Positions 12,363 to 25,000 of a stretch of DNA of 64,000 nucleotides are shown here, one piece after another. Under the pieces are notes generated by a model, which did no database searches, was not told where the DNA came from, and saw only the letters and a list, made by a program, of their open reading frames with translations. How positions within the stretch are numbered: the first letter of the stretch is position 1; the number at the start of each line of letters is the position of its first letter. The stretch spans positions 100,363-164,362 of the forward strand of contig JAMFTG010000330.1 of assembly GCA_023974075.1 (NCBI GenBank), read 5' to 3'. Source of the DNA: Chaenocephalus aceratus (taxonomy: Eukaryota > Chordata > Actinopteri > Perciformes > Channichthyidae). The position numbers were made by a program, and so were the translations under genes.

Positions 12363-12876
12363 CTGCAGAGACGAACACAATCCAACAGTTATAGATAGAG
12401 TTAAAATAAGTGTTTGTTCTTTGAGTTAGTGAGCTTCACAGTCCTGAGTGATCCAATGATTTACATCACATCATATCTTCTCTGCAAACACTACGACTGA
12501 CTGTCCACAGCTCTCAGCTGCATGAGAGAATTAACTAGGCATTAGTCCAGGAACTAAAAAACGTCATAGGAAAAACAAACAGACTACCTTTTTAACTGTA
12601 ACATCCCATGTGTCTGTTAAGGAGTTGCAGCAGACTGAAATGTGGCTTTGCATTGTCAGCTTGTATTATCTTATTTGATAATAATGAAAGTAAAGAACTG
12701 CGAGATGAACAAAAGGAGGAACTGCAGATAAATGGTAACATCACTGATGTGTTGTGCTAAGCTAGGCTACGCCTGGAAGGTGGAACTGGAGAGATTCCCC
12801 AGTGAGAGGAACACATCCACCTCCCTGTGTTTGATACAATCCTGCTGAACCAGCAGAGAGTCGACCCCTTACTGAC

Positions 12877-13050
12877 CTGAGAGCCTCCAGTCTGCAGTCT
12901 GGACTCTCCTGAAGATCTCTCAGCAGCTTCACTCCTGAACCCTGCAGCTTGTTGTGACTCAGGTTCAGCTCTCTCAGATGGGAGGGGTTGGACTTCAGAG
13001 CTGAGGCCAGAGCAGCACAGCTGATCTCTGACAACCTGCAGTGCTGCAGG
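12877..13050 (-). CDS. LRR exon, membrane-distal type (last in the gene)
   Basis: A 174-nt exon, intact, with AG acceptor and GTCAGT donor. It encodes one RI-type LRR pair: LQHCRLSEI, then [12 protein letters not shown]. It differs from the array exons by [11 protein letters not shown] in place of [11 protein letters not shown] and by ALASAL in place of ALISAL, as does its counterpart at 59168-59341. The intron separating it from the next exon is only about 400 bp and has no MITE, so it lies outside the amplified unit. Confidence 0.85.
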
Positions 13051-16000
13051 CTGAATAAAGAACACATGATCACATGGTCAGTTTAAACCATTCAGTCAGT
13101 ATGAGCATCTTTTAGCTTCATACAAATGTTGGAAGAAGCAAATACTGAATATATTTGTAGTGTTTGATTGGAAATACTAATTTTACTCATTTGTCTTTTA
13201 TATAATGTAGTAAAATAAAACTTGACGGAGGTTCAGCGTGAAATATGCAGAGTATAATTCTTATTGTAATATTTACATTTAAAGCTGAATATTACTCTGT
13301 CAATGAACTAAACCACAGAAGAAGAAAATAGACTTCAGCATTAAGATGCTCAGTGAGGATCAGGATCATATCAGCCTGATGTCTGCAGCTCAGAGTCAAC
13401 ACAACTCTCACATATTCATCTCAGCACAGAAGGAAAAGATGGAGAACTGACCTGAGAGCCTCCAGTCTGCAGTCTGGACTCTCCAGAAGATCACTCAGCA
13501 GCTTCACGACTGAATCCTGCAGAGCGTTGTCATACAGGTCCAGATCTCTCAGATGGGAAGGGTTGGACTTCAGAGCTGAGATCAGAGCAGCCCAGCTGAT
13601 CTCTGACAAACTGCAGCCCACAGTCTGAATAAAGAACACATGATGCAAGTTTAGAAAACAATGTTCCTATTGAAATAATGAAAGTTCTAATAATCTGATT
13701 ATAGCTGGAGAAGTAGAGAATGTAGAAGTTTATAAAGTGGACACTCCCGACAGGTTAAACACAGTAAGTTACAGAAAGAGAACAGAGCTCTGATTGATAT
13801 GAAAGACAACGTGCTTCACCTTCAATACAAAGCGGTGACTTCACATCTGAAGCTCTGCTCCTTCTACACTAACTCGTGATGTGCAGCCAGACAGATACAA
13901 GCCCACAGAAACTGATCCAACTCAAGATCACAGAGTTCACAAAGATCACAAAGATGTCAGGATGAATTTTAAAGAAATGTGATCAAAATAAATAGAGAAT
14001 ATTTATTTCAGAAAAGGTGGAGCAATAAATACAAAGCATCTTCAGTTTAAACTATTCAGTCACATGAGCATCTTGTAGCTTAAAGGTCCCATGTCATGCT
14101 TCTCCGGTTATTCCCCGTCCCCTTGTGTGTCATGTAGCTTTTTCTGCATGTGAACGGTCTGCAGAGTCACAAACCCTCAAAGTACACCCTGTAGCGAGTA
14201 CAACTCTAACACAGACAATACCTCCCCAAAACGCCTGGGTATCGCTCCGTAGGGATACTCAGTAGCCACGCCCAGAGCTATGGCCACACTGCCAGCCTTT
14301 CACGAAACAAAGCTTCCCAAACCTTTCAGCGAGTCATGCCGGATATGCACGGCGTAGGGCACTGAAGAACGATGCTGCTCCTACTTTGTTTGGACCAGCG
14401 GGAGATTCGGGTACACAACCTGTAGGTATTCATTGTTGTTTGTGTATTTATGATGTTTAAAACAAACAAGGTATCTACCACGACTGCTTAAATGGGTAAA
14501 CGTTTTTCGGACTTCTACGTTGGGATGGCGGAGAAATGCTCTCCGCAGACCCATTCTCACAGCGTTATAAACCTTTTTCTTACTCAATATCAAGCCACAC
14601 TTATTGTTTTTACTTCGGCTGTGAGTGTTTGTGTGCTCAGGATGAGTTTAGCTTGTTCTCCTGTATCGCCAAGCCTGTCTGCTCCTGTAGCAGCCCACAG
14701 CAGTGTGTGTGTCTGTGTGTGCGAGCAGCAACGAGCCTGTCAGCTTCTCGACCAATCAGAGCACACTGGGCTCACAGGGAGGGGGGGGGGGGGGCAGGAG
14801 CTCCAACAAGCCGTTTAGGACAGAGTGAATACACATACTATACAGAGATGCTGTTTGAGAAACCAATGTGAGTTTGGAAAATTGCACAATTTAAATCTAT
14901 TCTAGTAGACCTCAGCAATGGAAATATGATCAGTAGAAATGGCCATGACACGGGACCTTTAACACAAATGTTAGAAACAGCAGAAACTGAACATATTTGT
15001 TAGTGTTTGATAGTCTTAATAGACATATTTAATTATTGTATTCATGTGTTTATAATGTCATTTATAAAAACATGATGGAGAATATAAGATGAATTCAGGT
15101 TTTTGAGAGGTTCAGAGTGAATTATGCAGAGTATGATTTGTCTTTAACATTGCTCTGCCACGGTCAATGAACTAAACCACAGAAGAAGAAAATAGCCTTC
15201 AGCATTAAGATGCTCAGTGAGGATCAGGATCATATCAGCCTGATGTCTGCAGCTCAGAGTCAACACAACTCTCACATATTCATCTCAGCACAGAAGGAAA
15301 AGATGGAGAACTGACTTGAGAGCCTCCAGTCTGCAGTCTGGACTCTCCAGAAGATCACTCAGCAGCTTCACGACTGAATCCTGCAGAGCGTTGTGACTCA
15401 GGTTCAGCTTTCTCAGATGGGAAGGGTTGGACTTCAGAGCTGAGATCAGAGCAGCACATCTGATCTCTGACAACCTGCAGTTCTTCAATCTGAATAAAGA
15501 ACACAGGATGCAAGTTTAGAAAACAATGTTCCTATTGAAATAATGAAAGTTCTAATAATCTGATTATAGCTGGAGAAGTAGAGAATGTAGAAGTGTATAA
15601 AGTGGACACTCCCGACAGGTTAAACACAGTAAGTTCCAGAAAGAGAACAGAGCTCTGATTGATATGAAAGACAACGTGCTCCACCTTCAATACAAAGTGG
15701 TGACTTCACATCTGAAGCTCTGCTCCTTCTACACTAACTCGTGATGTGCAGCCAGACAGATACAAGCCCACAGAAACTGATTCAACTCAAGATCACAGAG
15801 TTCACAAAGATCACAAAGATGTCAGGATGAATTTTAAAGAAATGTGATCAAAATAAATAGAGAATATTTATTTCAGAAAAGGTGGAGCAATAAATACAAA
15901 GCATCTTCAGTTTAAACTATTCAGTCACATGAGCATCTTGTAGCTTAAAGGTCCCATGTCATGCTTCTCCGGTTATTCCCCGTCCCCTTGTGTGTCATGT

Positions 16001-19000
16001 AGCTTTTTCTGCATGTGAACGGTCTGCAGAGTCACAAACCCTCAAAGTACACCCTGTAGCGAGTACAACTCTAACACAGACAATACCTCCCCAAAACGCC
16101 TGGGTATCGCTCCGTAGGGATACTCAGTAGCCACGCCCAGAGCTATGGCCACACTGCCAGCCTTTCACGAAACAAAGCTTCCCAAACCTTTCAGCGATTC
16201 ATGCCGGATATGCACAGCGTAGGGCACTGAAGAACGATGCTGCTCCTACTTTGTTTGGACCAGCGGGAGATTCGGGTACACAACCTGTAGGTATTCATTG
16301 TTGTTTGTGTATTTATGATGTTTAAAACAAACAAGGTATCTACCACGACTGCTTAAATGGGTAAACGTTTTTCGGACTTCTACGTTGGGATGGCGGAGAA
16401 ATGCTCTCCGCAGACCCATTCTCACAGCGTTATAAACCTTTTTCTTACTCAATATCAAGCCACACTTATTGTTTTTACTTCGGCTGTGAGTGTTTGTGTG
16501 CTCAGGATGAGTTTCGCTTGTTCTCCTGTATCGCCAAGCCTGTCTGCTCCTGCAGCAGCCCACAGCAGTGTGTGTGTCTGTGTGTGCGAGCAGCAACGAG
16601 CCTGTCAGCTTCTCGACCAATCAGAGCACACTGGGCTCACAGGGAGGGGGGGGGGGGCAGGAGCTCCAACAAGCCGTTTAGGACAGAGTGGATACACAGA
16701 CTATACAGAGATGCTGTTGAGAAACCAATGTGAGTTTGGAAAATTGCACAATTTAAATCTGTTCTAGTCGACCTCAGCAATGGAAATATGATCAGTAGAA
16801 ATGGCCGTGACACGGGACCTTTAACACAAATGTTAGAAACAGCAGAAACTGAACATATTTGTTAGTGTTTGATAGTCTTAATAGACATATTTAATTATTG
16901 TATTCATGTGTTTATAATGTCATTTATAAAAACATGATGGAGAATATAAGATGAATTCAGGTTTTTGAGAGGTTCAGAGTGAATTATGCAGAGTATGATT
17001 TGTCTTTAACATTGCTCTGCCACGGTCAATGAACTAAACCACAGAAGAAGAAAATAGCCTTCAGCATTAAGATGCTCAGTGAGGATCAGGATCATATCAG
17101 CCTGATGTCTGCAGCTCAGAGTCAACACAACTCTCACATATTCATCTCAGCACAGAAGGAAAAGATGGAGAACTGACCTGAGAGCCTCCAGTCTGCAGTC
17201 TGGACTCTCCAGAAGATCACTCAGCAGCTTCACGACTGAATCCTGCAGAGCGTTCTGACTCAGGTTCAGATCTCTCAGATGGGAAGGGTTGGACTTCAGA
17301 GCTGAGATCAGAGCAGCACAGCTGATCTCTGACAACCTGCAGGCCTCCAGTCTGAATAAAGAACACATGATGCAAGTTTAGAAAACAATGTTCCTATTGA
17401 AATAATGAAAGTTCTAATAATCTGATTATAGCTGGAGAAGTAGAGAATGTAGAAGTTTATAAAGTGGACACTCCTGACAGGTTAAACACAGTAAGTTCCA
17501 GAAAGAGAACAGAGCTCTGATTGATATGAAAGACAACGTGCTTCACCTTCAATACAAAGTGGTGACTTCACATCTGAAGCTCTGCTCCTTCTACACTAAC
17601 TCGTGATGTGCAGCCAGACAGATACAAGCCCACAGAAACTGATTCAACTCAAGATCACAGAGTTCACAAAGATCACAAAGATGTCAGGATGAATTTTAAA
17701 GAAATGTGATCAAAATAAATAGAGAATATTTATTTCAGAAAAGGTGGAGCAATAAATACAAAGCATCTTCAGTTTAAACTATTCAGTCACATGAGCATCT
17801 TGTAGCTTAAAGGTCCCATGTCATGCTTCTCCGGGTATTCCCCGTCCCCTTGTGTGTCATGTAGCTTTTTCTGCATGTGAACGGTCTGCAGAGTCACAAA
17901 CCCTCAAAGTACACCCTGTAGCGAGTACAACTCTAACACAGACAATACCTCCCCAAAACGCCTGGGTATCGCTCCGTAGGGATACTCAGTAGCCACGCCC
18001 AGAGCTATGGCCACACTGCCAGCCTTTCACGAAACAAAGCTTCCCAAACCTTTCAGCGATTCATGCCGGATATGCACAGCGTAGGGCACTGAAGAACGAT
18101 GCTGCTCCTACTTTGTTTGGACCAGCGGGAGATTCGGGGACACAACCTGTAGGTATTCATTGTTGTTTGTGTATTTATGATGTTTAAAACAAACAAGGTA
18201 TCTACCACGACTGCTTAAATGGGTAAACGTTTTTTCGGACTTCTACGTTGGGATGGCGGAGAAATGCTCTCCGCAGACCCATTCTCACAGCGTTATAAAC
18301 CTTTTTCTTACTCAATATCAAGCCACACTTATTGTTTTTACTTCGGCTGTGAGTGTTTGTGTGCTCAGGATGAGTTTCGCTTGTTCTCCTGTATCGCCAA
18401 GCCTGTCTGCTCCTGCAGCAGCCCACAGCAGTGTGTGTGTCTGTGTGTGCGAGCAGCAACGAGCCTGTCAGCTTCTCGACCAATCAGAGCACACTGGGCT
18501 CACAGGGAGGGGGGGGGGGGGCAGGAGCTCCAACAAGCCGTTTAGGACAGAGTGAATACACAGACTATACAGAGATGCTGTTTGAGAAACCAATGTGAGT
18601 TTGGAAAATTGCACAATTTAAATCTATTCTAGTCGACCTCAGCAATGGAAATATGATCAGTAGAAATGGCCGTGACACGGGACCTTTAACACAAATGTTA
18701 GAAACAGCAGAAACTGAACATATGTGTTAGTGTTTGATAGTTTTAATAGAAATATTTAATTATTGTATTCATGTGTTTATAATGTCATTTATAAAAACAT
18801 GATGGAGAATATAAGATGAATTCAGGTTTTTGAGAGGTTCAGCGTGAATTATGCAGAGTATGATTTGTCTTTAACATTGCTCTGCCACGGTCAATGAACT
18901 AAACCACAGAAGAAGAAAATAGACTTCAGCATTAAGATGCTCAGTGAGGATCAGGATCATATCAGCCTGATGTCTGCAGCTCAGAGTCAACACAACTCTC

Positions 19001-22000
19001 ACATATTCATCTCAGCACAGAAGGAAAAGATGGAGAACTGACCCGAGAGCCTCCAGTCTGCAGTCTGGACTCTCCAGAAGATCACTCAGCAGCTTCACGA
19101 CTGAATCCTGCAGAGCGTTGCCACCCAGGTCCAGCTCTCTCAGATGGGAAGGGTTGGACTTCAGAGCTGAGATCAGAGCAGCACAGCTGATCTCTGACAA
19201 CCTGCAGCAACTCAGTCTGAATAAAGAACACATGATGCAAGTTTAGAAAACAATGTTCCTATTGAAATAATGAAAGTTCTAATAATCTGATTATAGCTGG
19301 AGAAGTAGAGAATGTAGAAGATTATAAAGTGGACACTCCCGACAGGTTAAACACAGTAAGTTCCAGAAAGAGAACAGAGCTCTGATTGATATGAAAGACA
19401 ACGTGCTTCACCTTCAATACAAAGTGGTGACTTCACATCTGAAGCTCTGCTCCTTCTACACTAACTCGTGATGTGCAGCCAGACAGATACAAGCCCACAG
19501 AAACTGATTCAACTCACGATCACAGAGTTCACAAAGATCACAAAGATGTCAGGATGAATTTTAAAGAAATGTGATCAAAATAAATAGAGAATATTTATTT
19601 CAGAAAAGGTGGAGCAATAAATACAAAGCATCTTCAGTTTAAACTATTCAGTCACATGAGCATCTTGTAGCTTAAAGGTCCCATGTCATGCTTCTCCGGT
19701 TATTCCCCGTCCCCTTGTGTGTCATGTAGCTTTTTCTGCATGTGAACGGTCTGCAGAGTCACAAACCCTCAAAGTACACCCTGTAGCGAGTACAACTCTA
19801 ACACAGAAAATACCTCCCCAAAACGCCTGGGTATCGCTCCGTAGGGATACTCAGTAGCCACGCCCAGAGCTATGGCCACACTGCCAGCCTTTCACGAAAC
19901 AAAGCTTCCCAAACCTTTCAGCGATTCATGCCGGATATGCACAGCGTAGGGCACTGAAGAACGATGCTGCTCCTACTTTGTTTGGACCAGCGGGAGATTC
20001 GGGTACACAACCTATAAGTATTCATTGTTGTTTGTGTATTTATGATGTTTAAAACAAACAAGGTATCTACCACGACTGCTTAAATGGGTAAACGTTTTTC
20101 GGACTTCTACGTTGGGATGGTGGAGAAATGCTCTCCGCAGACCCATTCTCACAGCGTTATAAACCTTTTTCTTACTCAATATCAAGCCACACTTATTGTT
20201 TTTACTTCGGCTGTGAGTGTTTGTGTGCTCAGGATGAGTTTCGCTTGTTCTCCTGTATCGCCAAGCCTGTCTGCTCCTGCAGCAGCCCACAGCAGTGTGT
20301 GTGTCTGTGTGTGCGAGCAGCAACGAGCCCGTCAGCTTCTCGACCAATCAGAGCACACTGGGCTCACAGGGAGGGGGGGGGGCAGGAGCTCCAACAAGCC
20401 GTTTAGGACAGAGTGGATACACAGACTATACAGAGATGCTGTTTGAGAAACCAATGTGAGTTTGGAAAATTGCACAATTTAAATCTATTCTAGTCGACCT
20501 CAGCAATGGAAATATGATCAGTAGAAATGGCCATGACACGGGACCTTTAACACAAATGTTAGAAACAGCAGAAACTGAACATATTTCTTAGAGTTTGATA
20601 GTTTTAATAGAAGTATTTAATTATTGTATTCATGTGTTTATAATGTCATTTATAAAAACATGATGGAGAATATAAGATGAATTCAGGTTTTTGAGAGGTT
20701 CAGAGTGAATTATGCAGAGTATGATTTGTCTTTAACATTGCTCTGCCACGGTCAATGAACTAAACCACAGAAGAAGAAAATAGACTTCAGCATTAAGATG
20801 CTCAGTGAGGATCAGGATCATATCAGCCTGATGTCTGCAGCTCAGAGTCAACACAACTCTCACATATTCATCTCAGCACAGAAGGAAAAGATGGAGAACT
20901 GACTTGAGAGCCTCCAGTCTGCAGTCTGGACTCTCCAGAAGATCACTCAGCAGCTTCACGACTGAATCCTGCAGAGCGTTGACACTCAGGTTCAGATCTC
21001 TCAGATGGGAAGGGTTGGACTTCAGAGCTGAGATCAGAGCAGCCCAGCTGATCTCTGACAACCTGCAGGCCTCCAGTCTGAATAAAGAACACATGATGCA
21101 AGTTTAGAAAACAATGTTCCTATTGAAATAATGAAAGTTCTAATAATCTGATTATAGCTGGAGAAGTAGAGAATGTAGAAGTTTATAAAGTGGACACTCC
21201 CGACAGGTTAAACACAGTAAGTTCCAGAAAGAGAACAGAGCTCTGATTGATATGAAAGACAACGTGCTCCACCTTCAATACAAAGTGGTGACTTCACATC
21301 TGAAGCTCTGCTCCTTCTACACTAACTCGTGATGTGCAGCCAGACAGATACAACCCCGCAGAAACTGATTCAACTCAAGATCACAGAGTTCACAAAGATC
21401 ACAAAGATGTCAGGATGAATTTTAAAGAAATGTGATCAAAATAAATAGAGAATATTTATTTCAGAAAAGGTGGAGCAATAAATACAAAGCATCTTCAGTT
21501 TAAACTATTCAGTCACATGAGCATCTTGTAGCTTAAAGGTCCCATGTCATGCTTCTCCGGGTATTCCCCGTCCCCTTGTGTGTCATGTAGCTTTTTCTGC
21601 ATGTGAACGGTCTGCAGAGTCACAAACCCTCAAAGTACACCCTGTAGCGAGTACAACTCTAACACAGAAAATACCTCCCCAAAACGCCTGGGTATCGCTC
21701 CGTAGGGATACTCAGTAGCCACGCCCAGAGCTATGGCCACACTGCCAGCCTTTCACGAAACAAAGCTTCCCAAACCTTTCAGCGATTCATGCCGGATATG
21801 CACAGCGTAGGGCACTGAAGAACGATGCTGCTCCTACTTTGTTTGGACCAGCGGGAGATTCGGGTACACAACCTATAAGTATTCATTGTTGTTTGTGTAT
21901 TTATGATGTTTAAAACAAACAAGGTATCTACCACGACTGCTTAAATGGGTAAACGTTTTTCGGACTTCTACGTTGGGATGGTGGAGAAATGCTCTCCGCA

Positions 22001-25000
22001 GACCCATTCTCACAGCGTTATAAACCTTTTTCTTACTCAATATCAAGCCACACTTATTGTTTTTACTTCGGCTGTGAGTGTTTGTGTGCTCAGGATGAGT
22101 TTCGCTTGTTCTCCTGTATCGCCAAGCCTGTCTGCTCCTGCAGCAGCCCACAGCAGTGTGTGTGTCTGTGTGTGCGAGCAGCAACGAGCCCGTCAGCTTC
22201 TCGACCAATCAGAGCACACTGGGCTCACAGGGAGGGGGGGGGGGGCAGGAGCTCCAACAAGCCGTTTAGGACAGAGTGGATACACAGACTATACAGAGAT
22301 GCTGTTTGAGAAACCAATGTGAGTTTGGAAAATTGCACAATTTAAATCTATTCTAGTCGACCTCAGCAATGGAAATATGATCAGTAGAAATGGCCATGAC
22401 ACGGGACCTTTAACACAAATGTTAGAAACAGCAGAAACTGAACATATTTGTTAGTTTGATAGTTTTAATAGAAGTATTTAATTATTGTATTCATGTGTTT
22501 ATAATGTCATTTATAAAAACATGATGGAGAATATAAGATGAATTCAGGTTTTTGAGAGGTTCAGAGTGAATTATGCAGAGTATGATTTGTCTTTAACATT
22601 GCTCTGCCACGGTCAATGAACTAAACCACAGAAGAAGAAAATAGACTTCAGCATTAAGATGCTCAGTGAGGATCAGGATCATATCAGCCTGATGTCTGCA
22701 GCTCAGAGTCAACACAACTCTCACATATTCATCTCAGCACAGAAGGAAAAGATGGAGAACTGACCTGAGAGCCTCCAGTCTGCAGTCTGGACTCTCCAGA
22801 AGATCACTCAGCAGCTTCACGACTGAATCCTGCAGAGCGTTGACACTCAGGTTCAGATCTCTCAGATGGGAAGGGTTGGACTTCAGAGCTGAGATCAGAG
22901 CAGCCCAGCTGATCTCTGACAACCTGCAGCCCATCAGTCTGAATAAAGAACACATGATGCAAGTTTAGAAAACAATGTTCCTATTGAAATAATGAAAGTT
23001 CTAATAATCTGATTATAGCTGGAGAAGTAGAGAATGTAGAAGTTTATAAAGTGGACACTCCCGACAGGTTAAACACAGTAAGTTCCAGAAAGAGAACAGA
23101 GCTCTGATTGATATGAAAGACAACGTGCTCCACCTTCAATACAAAGTGGTGACTTCACATCTGAAGCTCTGCTCCTTCTACACTAACTCGTGATGTGCAG
23201 CCAGACAGATACAAGCCCACAGAAACTGATCCAACTCAAGATCACAGAGTTCACAAAGATCACAAAGATGTCAGGATGAATTTTAAAGAAATGTGATCAA
23301 AATAAATAGAGAATATTTATTTCAGAAAAGGTGGAGCAATAAATACAAAGCATCTTCAGTTTAAACTATTCAGTCACATGAGCATCTTGTAGCTTAAAGG
23401 TCCCATGTCATGCTTCTCCGGTTATTCCACGTCCCCTTGTGTGTCATGTAGCTTTTTCTGCATGTGAACGGTCTGCAGAGTCACAAACCCTCAAAGTACA
23501 CCCTGTAGCGAGTACAACTCTAACACAGAAAATACCTCCCCAAAACGCCTGGGTATCGCTCCGTAGGGATACTCAGTAGCCACGCCCAGAGCTATGGCCA
23601 CACTGCCAGCCTTTCACGAAACAAAGCTTCCCAAACCTTTCAGCGATTCATGCCGGATATGCACAGCGTAGGGCACTGAAGAACGATGCTGCTCCTACTT
23701 TGTTTGGACCAGCGGGAGATTCGGGGACACAACCTGTAGGTATTCATTGTTGTTTGTGTATTTATGATGTTTAAAACAAACAAGGTATCTACCACGACTG
23801 CTTAAATGGGTAAACGTTTTTTCGGACTTCTACGTTGGGATGGTGGAGAAATGCTCTCCGCAGACCCATTCTCACAGCGTTATAAACCTTTTTCTTACTC
23901 AATATCAAGCCACACTTATTGTTTTTACTTCGGCTGTGAGTGTTTGTGTGCTCAGGATGAGTTTCGCTTGTTCTCCTGTATCGCCAAGCCTGTCTGCTCC
24001 TGCAGCAGCCCACAGCAGTGTGTGTGTCTGTGTGTGCGAGCAGCAACGAGCCTGTCAGCTTCTCGACCAATCAGAGCACACTGGGCTCACAGGGAGGGGG
24101 GGGGGGGGCAGGAGCTCCAACAAGCCGTTTAGGACAGAGTGGATACACAGACTATACAGAGATGCTGTTTGAGAAACCAATGTGAGTTTGGAAAATTGCA
24201 CAATTTAAATCTATTCAGTCGACCTCAGCAATGGAAATATGATCAGTAGAAATGGCCATGACACGGGACCTTTAACACACATGTTAGAAACAGCAGAAAC
24301 TGAACATATTTGTTAGTGTTTGATAGTTTTAATAGAAGTATTTAATTATTGTATTCATGTGTTTATAATGTCATTTATAAAAACATGATGGAGAATATAA
24401 GATGAATTCAGGTTTTTGAGAGGTTCAGCGTGAATTATGCAGAGTATGATTTGTCTTTAACATTGCTCTGCCACGGTCAATGAACTAAACCACAGAAGAA
24501 GAAAATAGACTTCAGCATTAAGATGCTCAGTGAGGATCAGGATCATATCAGCCTGATGTCTGCAGCTCAGAGTCAACACAACTCTCACATATTCATCTCA
24601 GCACAGAAGGAAAAGATGGAGAACTGACCTGAGAGCCTCCAGTCTGCAGTCTGGACTCTCCAGAAGATCACTCAGCAGCTTCACGACTGAATCCTGCAGA
24701 GCGTTGCCACTCAGGTCAGCTCTCTCAGATGGGAAGGGTTGGACTTCAGAGCTGAGATCAGAGCAGCACAGCTGATCTCTGACAAACTGCAGTCCTCCAG
24801 TCTGAATAAAGAACACATGATGCAAGTTTAGAAAACAATGTTCCTATTGAAATAATGAAAGTTCTAATAATCTGATTATAGCTGGAGAAGTAGAGAATGT
24901 AGAAGTTCATAAAGTGGACACTCCCGACAGGTTAAACACAGTAAGTTACAGAAAGAGAACAGAGCTCTGATTGATATGAAAGACAACGTGCTTCACCTTC

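Noticed and set aside
11203..12876. A B30.2/SPRY exon at the NLR 3' end
   Set aside because: I looked for it because many fish NLRs have one, but found no open stretch of the needed length or motif in either copy.
12757..13073. A continuous frame reading past the LRR exon at 12877
   Set aside because: The LRR part ends at a GTCAGT donor as in all siblings; what follows is intron and is not LRR-like.
14492..14871. Open frames of about 110-140 residues repeated in every array unit on both strands
   Set aside because: They lie wholly inside the TTAA-flanked MITE, overlap on opposite strands, change with the G-run length, and have no domain. They are by-products of a copied repeat.
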